From Basidiobolus meristosporus CBS 931.73 (lineage: Eukaryota; Basidiobolomycota; Basidiobolomycetes; Basidiobolales; Basidiobolaceae): a DNA stretch of 64,000 nt. The DNA is taken from contig MCFE01000198.1 of the NCBI GenBank assembly GCA_002104905.1, positions 1 to 64,000 of the forward strand, given 5' to 3'. The notes beneath the pieces are model-generated. The model had not been told where the DNA came from, did no database searches, and worked only from the letters and a program-made list of their open reading frames with translations. Within the stretch, counting starts at the first letter, position 1, and every line of letters starts with the position of its first letter. The position numbers were made by a program, and so were the translations under genes. Below, in pieces: positions 1 through 10,043 of the stretch.

Positions 1-207
1 TAGAATATTCTCACCAAAATACCAGGTACCCAGAACATGAAAATTTGATAAGTTGTCCAAACAGACCCAAACTTTGCACACATGTTCTTGGGACCTTCCT
101 TAACTTATTCTACATGCTTGTAATGCCAAGACCGGGTAAAAGTATAAATACTACTTTTACATTCAATAAATCATTAAGTGAAAACCACAAAATCAACTGG
201 TTCTCCC
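1..207 (+). repeat. Truncated LTR of the same copia family
   Basis: This stretch aligns with positions about 315-522 of the complete 5' LTR next to it, including the TATA-like GTATAAATACT and the AATAAA region, with scattered substitutions. It is cut by the window edge on the left. On the right it stops abruptly at position 207, where the next LTR begins with TGTTG. It is therefore a piece of a second LTR copy abutting the main element. Confidence 0.85.
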
Positions 208-556
208 TGTTGTAAAAATTTGTATTTCCACCTAAATATTCACCTAACTTAGCCACTTAGCTCATTACCTTCAAATCCTAGAGAATACTGACCAAATTCC
301 TTGTTGGGATTTACCTAGAATATTTTCACCAAAATACCAGGTACCCAGAACATGAAAATTCTCAAAGCTGTCCAAACAGCCCCAAACTTTGCACACATGC
401 TCTTGGGACCTTCCTTAACCTATTCTATGTGTTTGTAATGCCAAGACCAGGTAAAAGTATAAATACTACTTTTACACTCAATAAATCATTAAGTGAAAAC
501 CACATTATCTACTTGTTCTCCCAATCACTTCCAATATCTCCAAGACTCTTACACCA
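208..556 (+). repeat. 5' LTR of the copia element
   Basis: The LTR starts TGTTG and ends ACCA, matching the 3' LTR (TGTTG...AACA). A TATA-like GTATAAATACT lies near 458-468 and an AATAAA at about 480-485, which would serve as promoter and polyadenylation signal and define a short R region. Confidence 0.9.
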
Positions 557-570
557 GGTTATGAGCCCCA
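557..570 (+). other. Primer-binding site matching the initiator tRNA-Met anticodon arm
   Basis: The 12 bases GGTTATGAGCCC directly after the 5' LTR are complementary to the anticodon loop and 5' stem (GGGCUCAUAACC) of eukaryotic initiator tRNA-Met, not to a tRNA 3' end with CCA. Drosophila copia is known to prime from a cleaved internal fragment of this tRNA, so the same half-tRNA priming is inferred here. The ATG inside this site (561-563) is in frame with gag. Confidence 0.75.
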
Positions 571-3500
571 AGCTGTCACTCTCTACAATGTCTACTACTG
601 CTATTACTGGAATTTTTCCCTCTGCTGAAAAGTTGGATGGATCTAACTACCAAGTGTGGAAGGTGAAGATGAAGATGCTGCTACAACAAGGAGGCCTTTG
701 GGATATTGTCATGGGAGAAGAATGCCCTCCTAAAAACGTGGGAGAGGAAGCCTTAAAGTACCAGAAGAATGAACAAAGTGCCTTTAACTGCATTTGCCTT
801 AATGTCAAGGACAAATTGCTAATTCAATGCTCAAGAGCAAAAACGGCAAAGAATGCCTGGAAAGCATTAGAAGACACCTACCAGTCATGTTCAGCTGCCA
901 AGAAGATGTATCTGAGACAAAAATTCTTTACTACAAAGATGCTGCCAGGAGAAGAAATGAAAAATCTAATTAACAGAATTACCCTGCTGGTAGATGAGAT
1001 GGAATCTGTGGGTGTACCAATTACTGATGAGGATGTGATAGTTACCATCCTGAATAGCCTGACAGACAAGTTTCAGGGCCTTGTATCAGCCCTAGAGTCC
1101 AGAACTGAAGATTTGACCTTAAATTACGTATATGGAAGGCTTCTGGATGAAGAATCAAGAAAAACAAGCACCAATAAGAAGGAAGAAGAAAATGCTTTAA
1201 TAAGCAATGATAACCAACAAAGGAGGTACCCAAGACCCTACAAAGGCAACAGCAACCTGTTTTGTAACTACTGCAAAAGGAAAGGACACACATCAGACCA
1301 GTGTCTCAAAAAGAAAGATAATCAGCAAAAGAAGCCTGAGTATGGAAATGCTGCAACAACTGAAGATAGACTATTCATATCTGCACTAAATATGACCACA
1401 AACAAGGATTCTCAGATGTGGTATATTGACTCTGGAGCTTCTCAACACTTTACACACCAAAAAGAACTGTTTACCCAATATCAAGAAATTCCAATTAAGA
1501 AGGTTTTCATGGGTGACAATAGAACACTTGATGCAGTGGGAGAAGACATTATCCAAGTAGACCTAAGAAGCAGTGAAGGAAGCCATACACTGACCTTTAA
1601 AGAAGTACTCTATGTACCAGAAATAGCCAAGAACCTACTCTCTGTAAGCAAGGCCACAGCAGAAGGACTCAGTTTCAGTTTTGACAATTCTGGATGCAGG
1701 ATCACTGATCAAAATGGTGCCCATATTGCTTTGGGCATCAGAGATCAGAATCTATACAAGTTGACCTACATTCCATCATATTTGGAGGCCAATATAAGTA
1801 ACTTAAATGAAGAAACACCAATGCTTTGGCACTGGAGAGTTGGACACATCAATTTTGATTTTTGCGTAAAATGATCAAAGATCAGCTAATTTCTGGAGTG
1901 AAAATTGATCCCCCAGCTAATTTGGAGCACTGTGAAGCCTGCATATATGGGAAACAAGCCAGACAGCCGTTCAAGAGCTCTGGGTTAATCAAAACTAAGA
2001 AAAAATTAGATCTAATTCACTTAGATCTGTGTGGACCTATGCAAAATTTATCCTTGGGCAGGATGAAGTATTTAATCACTTTTATTGATGATTATACAAG
2101 ATACACATGGGTCTACTTCATGGAGAGAAAGGAAGAGCTCTGTCTAAGTTCAGGGAGTTTAAAGCCATGGTGGAGAGAGAAACTGGTGAAAAAATCAAGA
2201 AAATACACTCTGACAATGGTGGAGAATATACCTCAAAACTCTTCATCCACTTGTGCAAAATTCATGGGATAAAGCAAGAAACTACTGTACCATACTCCCC
2301 ACAGCAAAATGGAGTAGCAGAACAAGCTAACAGATCAATAATTGATATGGCAAGATCTATGATCCATGATCAAAAATTATCCTATGATTTTTGGGCAGAA
2401 TCAGTTGCCACTGCTGTATATCTTAAAAATAGGAGTTATAACCAAATACTTTGTGATTCTACTCCATTTGAAGCATGTTATGGATACAGACCAAGTGCAG
2501 AACATCTAAGAATATTTGGGTGTACAGCATATGCCAAAAAACTGGCTGGAAATCAGTCAAAATTTGAGCCAAAAAGTGTAAAATGCATATTTTTAGGCTA
2601 CTGCAATGAGAGTAAGGCATACAGACTCTAAAATACCAAAGCAAAGAAGCTTATCAAGTCCAGGGATGTGTTGTTTGATGAAAATTCAAAATTTTCCCAA
2701 AAAATGACATCAGATGATGACAAAAATTTGATCTCAGGTCCACCAATTGTCAGGATTGAATCAGAGCAAAACAATGAAAATTTTTTCACTCCAGAGGACT
2801 CTACAGCCGTGGTTCAGCCAGAACCAGTGCCCAGGAATATCCCAGAAGTGATCATTCCAGTATCAAATGCCCGGAGATCTAATTGGACAAGAAACAGTCC
2901 AAATTACTATATCAATGAGGGTACAAACTTAGCCTATGCCTATTCAGTCCATGTTGATGAACCCCAGACTGTAAAAGAGGCCCTAAGTAGCCCTCAGACA
3001 AAGTTTTGGAGATCTGCAATGACTGAGGAATATCAGGCCCTGATGGGAAATCAAACTTGGGACTTAGTCAAATTACCAATCAACCAAAAATCAATTGGAT
3101 GCAGATGGGTCTTCAAGACAAAATACAAAGCTGATGGTACAATTGAAGGATACAAAGCAAGACTTGTAGCCAAAGGATACTCTCAAACAAAAGGACTTGA
3201 CTATACTGAGACCTTTGCACCGGTAGCCAAGTTTAATTCCATCAGATTAATATTGGCTATTGCAGCCAAATATAAGTTTTTTATTCATCAAATGGATGTA
3301 AAAACTGCATTTTTGAATGGAGAACTTGATGAGGATGTGTATATGGACCAGCCTGATGGGTTTGCTGACCAAGATAACCCCCATTTGGTCTGCAAGCTTA
3401 AAAAGTCAATATATGGTCTCAAACAATCACCAAGAGCCTGTAATTGCAAGATAGATTCTTATTTGGAATCCTTGAGTTTCAAAAGAAGTAATGCTGACTA

Positions 3501-4531
3501 TAGTATATACTATAAGCCAGATAGAGCAAATCCAGTTCTACTAGCTCTATATGTGGATGATCTTATTATAGCCTCCAATAACCTAGAAACATTGGAAGAA
3601 ACTAAGTCCAGCCTATCTAAGGAGTTCAAGATGTCTGATTTAGGAGAACTTAGTTACTACTTAGGGATTAAGTTCCCCATAGACAGAAGTACCCAGACTA
3701 TCACCCTAAGTCAATCCAAGTATATTCAAGATATACTAAAGAAGTACAAAATGGCAGACTGTAAACCGGCAGCTACCCCAATGGAGACAAACCTTAACTT
3801 GGTCAAAACTCAACCAAATCAAGAGAGCTTGGTGCCATCTGAAAGCCCTGACTTTCCTTATCAATCTATGGTCGGCAGTCTGATGTATATCATGCTTGGA
3901 ACATGTCCAGATATCTCATATTCAGTGGGAGTTGTCAGCCAACATAATCACAACTATGGATCTGATCATATTGCAGCAGTTAAGCGGATTTTTAGATACC
4001 TAAAAGGAACTGCTGATATCTTCTTAAGATACACTTATAAGGATTCAGAACAGGATCTTGTGGGATACTCTGATGCTGATTGGGGACAAAATTTGGATGA
4101 CAGAAGATCTACCACAGGATACCCCTTTCTTTACTGTAAAGGAGCAATTTCATGGAATTCAAGAAAGCAACCAACCATAGCACTTTCTACCACAGAGGCA
4201 GAGTATATGGCAGCCTGTGAAGCTACAAAAGAAGCAATGTGGCTAAGAAAGCTTTTTACAGACTTAGGCCTACGTCAAAAAAACACCTATTACTTTATCT
4301 CAAGATAATCAAGGATGTATACAATTAGGTAGAAATCCAACTTTTTATGCTAGAGCCAAGCACATAGATATTAGACATCATTTCATACAAGAAGCTATAG
4401 AGAATAACTTAGTTAGCTTAGTTTACTGTCCTACAGATGAAATGATTACAGACATATATACCAAACCATTAGCTAGAGACAAGTTTGAATATCTTAGGTC
4501 AAAATTAGGACTAGTCAGTATGAGCATTTAG
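561..4531 (+). pseudogene. Copia gag-pol polyprotein, broken
   Basis: Translation begins at ATG 561 or ATG 588. Visible in order: a gag region of the UBN2/DUF4219 type; a zinc knuckle CNYCKRKGHTSDQC near 1270; a protease motif WYIDSGASQHF near 1420; integrase with an HxxxH-like GH start, FIDDYTRY, HSDNGGEY and a zinc-type HCEAC; reverse transcriptase with QMDVKTAFLNGELDE and YVDDLI; and RNase H with GYSDADWG and STTEAEYMA. The breaks are a lost base in the T run at 1859-1863, a second frame change near 2131-2142, a stop at 2629-2631 and an extra A in the A7 run at 4277-4283. The tail of RNase H and the C-terminus continue in another frame to TAG at 4529-4531. Sequencing error in homopolymers cannot be excluded for the first and last breaks. 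Confidence 0.93.
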
Positions 4532-4542
4532 CTGAGTGGGAG

Positions 4543-4873
4543 TGTTGTAAAAATTTGTAATTCCACCTAAATATTCACATAACTTAGTCACTTAGATCAT
4601 CACCTTCAAATCCTAGAGAATACTGACCAAATTCCTTGTCAGGATTTACTTAGAATATTTACCCAGAACATGAAAATTCTCAAAGTTGTCCAAACAGCCC
4701 CAAACTTTGCACACATATTCTTGGAACCTTCCTTAACCTATTCTACGTATTTGAATGCCAAGATCATGTAAAAGTATAAATATTACTTTTACATTCAATA
4801 AATCATTAAGTGAAAACCACATAATCTACTTGTTCTCCCAATCACTGCCAATATCTCCAAGACTCTTACAACA
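4543..4873 (+). repeat. 3' LTR of the copia element
   Basis: Begins TGTTGTAAAA just after the purine tract GAGTGGGAG and ends TTACAACA. Compared with the 5' LTR it lacks about 18 bp near 4662 and differs at many single bases, which indicates an ancient insertion. Confidence 0.9.
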
Positions 4874-5575
4874 GAAGCATCAAGATTCTATCTCAGAGCT
4901 CTCAGCAGGGGTTGCTGGGTATCATGCATTCTTATGACAAAGCTATATTTCCTTGAATACTCTGATTCTCCAAAATAGTATTTACACAAGATTTCTAAGT
5001 TGTGAAAGAGCAACTTTTGCTATGCATCCAACATGTTTTGTCTAGTCTGGTCAAAACTACACCACCTCCTCTGGTCAATTATGACATTGAGTTTCAGATT
5101 CATCTATTATTCCAAGCTCTGTAAGCATTGGAATTATGAAGTGATCACAAATGTAGCATCCTTCATTAGTTGAACCTCCCAATCATAATTAGGCATTTAT
5201 TAACAATGATGCAGAGAAGATATACTGAAAAACCAGTAAAGCACCCAATTTGCCAAATATCTTCATTTGTATGCCCGGACTTGACTGCCTGATAATCATG
5301 CATATATATATATATATGCGCAGTTTCAAGATGCCAATTGCCTGTAAGCTACTCTAGCATCATTAAATCATGGTACTCAACACAATTAGTCAGTGTGGCT
5401 GATGTGATTTTGGGGTTTGGGTTTGCTGCACTAAATTTATGTAACTAGACTGACATAACTCCGATATATTATATCCGTATCATTAGTGCCCCTCGCCAAG
5501 CCTACTTCCCAACATCAATGCACTTGTGACTTACCCAGCTCTGAATTGCAGTGACCTCTACTAAATCTAACGTTA
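4874..5575. other. Intergenic, AT-rich, with a short (AT)n tract
   Basis: No convincing ORF or RNA gene is seen. A TA dinucleotide run lies at about 5302-5317. The last 100-150 bases are the likely promoter and 5' UTR of the E2 enzyme gene that follows. Confidence 0.6.
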
Positions 5576-6572
5576 ATGGCTAGTAAAGCAGCTTCCAAGA
5601 GATTGGCCAAGGAATATATGGCTATTCAAAAGAGCCCTATACCTTTCATCACTACGAAACCATTGGAGGACAATGTGTTAGAATGGTAAATCGAAGTGTT
5701 CTTGTTTCGGTTCTCAGCAACTCACCCTTATCTTCCAAAAGGCATTACGTACTAACCGGGCCCCCCGATACTCCGTATTATGGTATGTACCACTGTCATC
5801 GTGACTGTCTTTTACTCGATTCTCACCTCGTAGCTCCTGGCAGGTGGGCAATATCACGGTAAGAACCTCAGCGCGTTTATTTCCTCGTACAAAGAATTTA
5901 CATAGAAAGAAAGGTAGAGTGATTTTTCCGAGTGAGTACCCTTTCAAGCCACCTTCCATACGCATGATCACTCCTAGTGGGCGCTTCAGTCCAAATGCTC
6001 GCATTTGCCTTAGTATGAGCGAGTTCCATCGTAAGTTACTGACATTAGCACTCAGCCCTCAACCAGACTTGTAAATACTTTTGCTCTAGCCAATACTTGG
6101 AATCCAGCTTGGTCTGTTTCGACAATACTCAACGGACTCTTATCTTTTATGGTATAACCAGTACATACGGTGCTTTTATGAAGCTTGACTAAAGTTCAGC
6201 CCCACAGGTTGGTGACGAAGAAACCACCGGTAGTATCCGTACAACCGATGCTGTGAAAAGGGCCTTTGCCTCAAAGTCGCATACCTATAATTATAACAGT
6301 TCAAAATTTAGAGGCAAGTGCGTACTCTGTATGGAATAGTTGCAGACTTGTTACTAATACTCGATATAGAAGTGTTTCCTGAACTCTGCTCGCTTTCGCC
6401 AAACCCAAGCTGTGGGGAGAGGTCAGACGAAAAAACCAGCCAACTAAAAGGTGCGCACAATGCGAATGCCAATCAAAACCAGGTACTTGTTGGGACTTCA
6501 TGGACGAGATCAATTGTATTGTTGTTGGTACGTGTTTTGTTGGAACGACTCCTACGTGATAACAATTGCTGA
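5576..6572 (+). CDS. UBC6: ER tail-anchored ubiquitin-conjugating enzyme E2 (UBE2J/Ubc6)
   Basis: An E2 enzyme of the UBE2J/Ubc6 family, which in other organisms sits on the ER membrane and serves ER-associated degradation. Seven exons: 5576-5685, 5742-5782, 5844-5858, 5914-6030, 6090-6151, 6208-6313, 6370-6572, giving 217 aa. The N-terminus ([13 protein letters not shown]) and the core ([16 protein letters not shown], then [19 protein letters not shown] with the catalytic Cys in ICLS) are typical of the family. The C-terminal stretch [15 protein letters not shown] is the predicted tail anchor, though it contains two Arg residues and is weaker than usual. Exon 3 is only 15 nt, and the last intron (6314-6369) uses a GC donor. 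The start ATG is the first in frame with the conserved N-terminus. Confidence 0.9.
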
Positions 6573-6965
6573 CCAGTCATGCAGATGTGCATTATTGTGG
6601 TAGTGCTCCTATTACTTCAAGCCTACTGATATTCGGTCAGGACCTATAACTTCAAACCCACTGACATCTAGTCAAGGCCTATTACAAACCAACCGACATC
6701 CCAACCGACATCCAGTCAAAAGGTAGCCCCTAACCCTAAGTAGCTGATAATAGCCCATTCATCCAAATCTCTGCCACCAATCTAGATAAACACTAGCTTA
6801 AATAAACTGCCTAAATACTGGCACAAAAATAAACTGATTGTATAATCCAACTCATAACAACCGAGGGCCAAAAAACATCTCGTGTTTTGCTCATATCATT
6901 GTTTACTAAAATCCCCTTACGTACAACCTCTAAACAAGCTAATTGGCATTTCTATCGCTGCAAAG
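6573..6965. other. Intergenic with an imperfect short tandem repeat
   Basis: Between 6624 and 6720 a unit of about 30-37 bp resembling ACTGACATCTAGTCAAGGCCTA recurs about three times with many mismatches. The remainder is the likely RFC3 promoter. No gene is seen. Confidence 0.5.
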
Positions 6966-8516
6966 ATGCCAGACGTAGAGATGGAGGATCACATGGACAT
7001 AGATACACAACCTATCAAGGGAAAAGAGAAGGGCAAAAGTGTGGAACTGGCCTCAAATGTAGCCGGTCTAGAAAATTTACCTTGGTAAGTATCCCCATTC
7101 GAACCGTAATATTTGCCCGCATTAAGCTTAACCATACTCCACCTCGACAGGGTCGAAAAATATCGCCCGGAAACACTGGAAGATCTAGTTTCGCAAAAAG
7201 ACATTACTACCACAAGTACGCTCAGTTGGCTGGACACCCACAACCCTTGAATACTAATTGAGGCTTTAGTTGAGCGATTTATCCAAGAAAACCGTCTTCC
7301 TCATTTACTGTTCTACGGGCCACCAGGAACAGGCAAAACCTCGACTATCCTAGCCTCAGCCAGAAATCTGTACGGCGCGAATTATAAATCCATGATACTT
7401 GAGGTATGCATACCGCTAAGCTTTCATCGGTACCTGGTATTGATGCTGCTTATCTAGCTGAATGCCTCCGACGATCGTGGTATCGATGTTGTTCGCGAAC
7501 AAATCAAAAGTTTCGCCAGTACTCGGAAAATATTTAGGTAAACTGGACTCACAGCCCCTCGCTCGACCATTTGGCACTAATATGGCGCACAGTTCAGGAT
7601 TTAAGATGATTATTCTTGATGAAGCCGATGCCATGACACAGGCAGCACAGGCAGCTTTACGCCGAGGTAACCTTCAACAATAGTCGAACACGGGCCGGAC
7701 CCTTGCTAACTCTTCGCCAAACCTCGACCTTATAGTCATTGAGAAGTATACGAAGAACGTCAGATTTTGTCTGATTTGCAACTATGTGAGTAAGATTATC
7801 CCTGCGCTGCAATCTCGATGCACGAAATTCCGCTTCTCCCCATTGGAGCCGACTCAGATAGAGGCTCGCTTGCAGATGATCATTGAGAAAGAAAAGTATG
7901 GCATTGCTTACCACTGACTAGCCAACCTATTAACCCGCATATCAGTGTAAATTTGACCGAATCAGGGAAGAAAGCGTTGTTCAAGCTCTCTAATGGCGAC
8001 ATGCGACGCATCCTTAACGTCTTGCAAGCGTGTCACGCCGCTTATGACGAAATAGATGACATCGCAGTATACACATGTACGGGACAACCCCTCCCTCATG
8101 ACATCGAGAAGATAGTGACGTGGATGCTTAACGAAGAGTTCAACACTGCTCAATCCAGTAAGCCCCATTCCCAACGCTCTCCGTGATATCGCCTACTGAC
8201 TGTATCCACAACCAGACTTCAGCAAGCTCAAGACAGAAAAGGGACTAGCTTTGCAAGACATAGTTACCGAGATTGCAAACTACATCGACGCAATCGAATT
8301 TCCGCCCAATGTCCGGGTTTACCTTCTTGATAAACTAGCCGAAATTGAGTAAGCATATTTGCTTCCCCTACCAGACTTATGCTGGACAGCCAACTTATCC
8401 TCCTCTGTAGATACAAGTTGGCCGGTGGCGCTACCGAGAGCATACAAACCTCCGCATTGATAGGTTCCTTTAAGATTGCCACCGAGTTGGCGGCCAAAGT
8501 GTCAAAGAAGAACTGA
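6966..8516 (+). CDS. RFC3: Replication factor C subunit 3 (Rfc3 / human RFC5)
   Basis: A small subunit of the clamp loader that places PCNA on primed DNA in replication and repair. Nine exons (6966-7084, 7151-7215, 7270-7403, 7458-7537, 7593-7666, 7736-7895, 7946-8157, 8216-8348, 8411-8516) encode 360 aa. After a short acidic/basic leader come the RFC boxes: [16 protein letters not shown], Walker [21 protein letters not shown], Walker [10 protein letters not shown], and the SRC motif [10 protein letters not shown]. The C-terminal collar domain ends [15 protein letters not shown]. The match to Rfc3/RFC5 rather than Rfc2/4 rests on [19 protein letters not shown] and VYTCTGQP. Length is normal for the family and all introns are canonical. 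Confidence 0.95.
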
Positions 8517-8981
8517 GTTTGAGGAGTAGAACCACCGATCCCTTTGTAATATTTCAACACACAAATTATCAGTAAATCGAGTATTTCAAATGGTATATCA
8601 AATGGTATTTCAAGTGCTATCTCAAGTGCCATCTCAAATGGTCAGTAAATCTCGAGCTCATGCACAACTTGTGTGTATGCTATACAAAATTCTAAGCAAT
8701 GTTAAGCGATGCTTGTGCAAAATTGAAAGTAGTCTCTCATGGATGTATGACGTGCAAATTCGATGATTAATACTTGGCTAGAAAGGAAATTCTGAACTAC
8801 CTCGATTTCTAGTGGATAATCGCAACAATCAGCTATCCCCTCCCAGATCTCCACTCCCCAGAATCAAAAAAAATTCTATGGTTTTATAGATTCAAAAGCA
8901 ACCCACCTCAATTGAATACTTGTTACGAGAAACCTCTCAGCCTTAGTCTTGTGCGTTTTTGACATTGCATAGCTCGTTATA
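8517..8981. other. Intergenic: RFC3 3' flank and TOM22 promoter
   Basis: Holds the 12-bp tandem repeat described separately (8583-8642) and an otherwise unremarkable AT-rich spacer leading to the TOM22 start. Confidence 0.6.
8583..8642 (+). repeat. Five-copy 12-bp minisatellite
   Basis: Five consecutive 12-mers of consensus ATYTCAARTGGT (ATTTCAAATGGT, ATATCAAATGGT, ATTTCAAGTGCT, ATCTCAAGTGCC, ATCTCAAATGGT) lie 66 bp downstream of the RFC3 stop. Confidence 0.85.
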
Positions 8982-9481
8982 ATGGGTAAAATCGAAGAAC
9001 TTCCTATTGATCACGTCGAAGAAGTCTCTGACTCCGAATACAGCGATTTCGAAAGCGATTCTGACTATGAAGATATTGTTGAGGAATCTCTTTTGGAGCG
9101 TCTCCAAGCTTTGAAGGAAGTTATCCCAGAGAAGCAACGCAAGGCTATCTCCTCTTTCGCCTCCTCCATTTACAACGCTGGTTGGACTGCTACCACTTTT
9201 GTTGGCAAGTCCGCTTGGGTTCTTACCACCTCTGCTCTCTTGATCGTTCTTCCTCTCGCTTTGGAAATCGAAAAAGAGCAAGCTTTGCTGCAATTCGAGA
9301 ACGAAGCCAGAATGCAACAGCAATCCCAACAACAAGTAAGTCTATAGCTTCGTCGTTATCACTTGACCAGTTTTCTTATATTTTGGGTGACTTTTAGATG
9401 CTCTCTGGTCAGCCTGGTCAGACATTACCTGGACAGATGCCATACGGCGGTCTTGTTCCACCTGGCTTCCAACCTCAATAA
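8982..9481 (+). CDS. TOM22: Mitochondrial import receptor subunit Tom22
   Basis: Central receptor of the TOM complex in the mitochondrial outer membrane; its acidic cytosolic domain receives presequences from Tom20. Two exons, 8982-9335 and 9398-9481, give 145 aa. The first 35 residues are acidic (EEVSDSEYSDFESDSDYED), followed by LLERLQALKEVIP. The single membrane segment (about residues 75-95, WVLTTSALLIVLPLALEIE) is preceded by GWTATTFVGK. The C-terminal intermembrane-space tail is rich in Gln and Gly-Pro (MLSGQPGQTLPGQMPYGG). Size and order match fungal Tom22 proteins. Confidence 0.93.
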
Positions 9482-10043
9482 ATACTATGTAGGATTAGGT
9501 TCTTCCCGCACCATATATATGCCTCGCTCAGTACCATCACCGCCTTCACTACACTGATCTCGTTTTTTGATCAAGACAACAACTTGGCTTCACCGAGGGA
9601 TCCCTTCTACATTTACTAAAGCATCATGATTGTTATACAAAGTTTTTCACCAACTTCTTATATAAACTCCTAAACATCTACATCGGATTTTGCCCAGCGA
9701 TCAATACCAGCGGCGCTCGCTCTCGAATATTTCACGCGACTCCAGGGAGTGGCAGTCTACTATTGGGTAGAGTCAATTGCGGGGCGGGGGCGGGGGCCGG
9801 GGCTCACTGGCATCCCAATCTAGCTCTCCCCATGCCACATGAATGTTTTCCCACTCGCTCCAGCCAACCATTCACTATGCCCTCTGCACTCGCCTCCCCC
9901 TAGGATGCCATTCTTGACTAGATTTTTTTCTCTCATCGGGCCCAGTCTGACTCGGCAGACTTGAATTTTTCCTGCCAACATAGCCTATCTCACCGTACAA
10001 AATTTTCTCCTCACCAAACAATCCCCTCTATCCTTTCCACTCT
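9482..10043. other. Intergenic: TOM22 3' flank and HMG-box gene promoter
   Basis: Contains a G-quadruplex-type run (listed separately) and pyrimidine-rich DNA before the HMG-box start. No ORF is supported. Confidence 0.6.
9781..9802 (+). promoter_or_regulatory. G-quadruplex motif upstream of the HMG-box gene
   Basis: Four G runs of 4, 5, 5 and 4 bases are separated by loops of 1, 1 and 2 bases, about 240 bp upstream of the HMG-box ATG and on the coding strand. This fits the standard G4 pattern with very short loops. A regulatory role is inference. Confidence 0.6.

Larger units (their letters stand above)
208..4873 (+). mobile_element. Ty1/copia LTR retrotransposon, decayed
   Basis: Two direct LTRs (208-556 and 4543-4873) bound an internal region with copia order: gag with a CCHC knuckle, DSGA protease, integrase, reverse transcriptase, RNase H. 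A primer-binding site follows the 5' LTR directly, and a purine tract (4534-4542) precedes the 3' LTR. The coding region carries three frameshifts and one stop codon. The two LTRs differ by roughly 20 or more substitutions and one indel of about 18 bp, so this is an old, inactive copy. No target-site duplication is visible: the 5 bp before are CTCCC and the 5 bp after are GAAGC. Confidence 0.95.

Noticed and set aside
429-560. N-terminal extension of the gag ORF inside the 5' LTR
   Set aside because: It reads through the LTR and recurs as a similar open stretch in the 3' LTR. Translation more likely begins at 561 or 588, after the LTR.
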